Source: Actinomycetota bacterium (GTDB lineage: Bacteria > Actinomycetota > Actinomycetes > Actinomycetales > Microbacteriaceae). Taken from it: a stretch of 7,629 nucleotides of DNA. The position numbers and the translations under genes were made by a program. Position 1 is the stretch's first letter; every line of letters starts with the position of its first letter. The stretch covers positions 1 through 7,629 of the forward strand of contig WLHO01000030.1 of NCBI GenBank assembly GCA_009702645.1, given 5' to 3'. Below the pieces are notes generated by a model. That model saw only the letters and a list, made by a program, of their open reading frames with translations. It did no database searches and was not told where the DNA came from. This document shows positions 7,272 to 7,629 of this stretch, in pieces.

Positions 7272-7629
7272 TTACGCTCGACCACTCGAACCGAAACCGG
7301 TCTCACCGCGTTCGCTGTCAGGAAGCTTCTCCACGGCAACAAACTTTGCCTTTTCAACTGCCTGGATCAATAGCTGGGCAATACGATCTCCAATTGCAAT
7401 TTCGAAGTCAGTGTCTGAGCTGTTGTACAAAATCACCATGATCTCGCCGCGGTAACCCGCATCGATGGTTCCAGGGGTATTCAAAACTGTGATGCCGTGT
7501 TTTACGGCAAGACCTGATCTTGGGTGAACTAAACCTACGTAGCCATCCGGCAGAGCAATCGAAACCCCTGTCGGCACCAGCAGCCTTGAGCGGGCTGGAA
7601 TTGTAACAGCAACCGAAGAACGCAGATCG
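7272..7629 (-). CDS. dut: dUTP diphosphatase (dUTPase), N-terminus cut by window edge
   Basis: Trimeric dUTPase hydrolyses dUTP to dUMP and pyrophosphate, keeping uracil out of DNA and supplying dUMP for thymidylate synthesis. The visible 118 codons begin at DLRSS, the end of motif I, and run through motif II HPRSGLA, motif III GTIDAGYRGE with the catalytic-type Asp (visible residue 56), motif IV DRIAQLL and the C-terminal motif V RGETGFGSSG that closes over the active site. Reading continues without a stop to the window edge, so the GTG at 7577 is an internal valine codon and not a start. About 25-35 N-terminal residues are missing, judged from the usual family length. It is the first visible gene of the tightly coupled dut-DUF3710-DUF3159 group. 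Its stop abuts the DUF3710 ATG. Confidence 0.96.
   Translation of the reverse strand, partial: DLRSSVAVTIPARSRLLVPTGVSIALPDGYVGLVHPRSGLAVKHGITVLNTPGTIDAGYRGEIMVILYNSSDTDFEIAIGDRIAQLLIQAVEKAKFVAVEKLPDSERGETGFGSSGRA

Noticed and set aside
7575..7577. GTG as start of dut
   Set aside because: The frame continues upstream with dUTPase residues (DLRSS and the following strand), so this GTG encodes an internal valine of a gene cut by the window edge.

Overview
This 7.6 kb window looks like a chromosomal housekeeping segment of an actinobacterium. Base composition is close to balanced by eye, roughly half G+C, and genes are packed with almost no spacers. The order is DUF3000, RNase D, dxs, acnA, DUF3159, DUF3710, dut. 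It follows the actinobacterial neighbourhood known from Mycobacterium (Rv2680-Rv2682c through Rv2693c-Rv2697c) in compressed form. Moderate G+C, tight packing and actinobacterial-type proteins suggest a small-genome Microbacteriaceae-like organism, for example of the freshwater Luna type (Rhodoluna/Aquiluna). That placement is an inference from synteny and composition, not a demonstrated assignment.

Plus strand, left side (1-1377): the last codons of a probable DUF3000 gene run with zero gap into an RNase D-like 3'-5' exonuclease with a DEDDy catalytic core and an HRDC region. This gene starts at a TTG directly after the upstream stop.

Minus strand, the rest (7629 down to 1301): dut (cut by the window edge), DUF3710, DUF3159, acnA and dxs are all read leftward. 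The first three are joined stop-to-start (TAA|ATG, then TAATG) and are surely translated from a shared message. A 58-nt gap before acnA holds a good Shine-Dalgarno sequence, a possible extended -10 and two mutually exclusive inverted repeats. It is the only spacer here that looks regulatory. acnA and dxs are 34 nt apart and probably co-transcribed. dxs ends inside the 3' end of the RNase D gene, giving a 77-bp tail-to-tail overlap.

Functionally the segment combines nucleotide-pool sanitation (dUTPase), the TCA cycle (aconitase), entry into the MEP isoprenoid pathway and supply of DXP for thiamine and pyridoxal phosphate (DXS), RNA 3'-end processing (RNase D), and two conserved actinobacterial proteins of unknown function. 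I see no mobile element, CRISPR array, RNA gene, phage gene or defence system. Every stretch over 300 bases is covered by a gene. The points worth a second look are the acnA leader, the convergent overlap and the two uncharacterised DUF proteins locked to dut.
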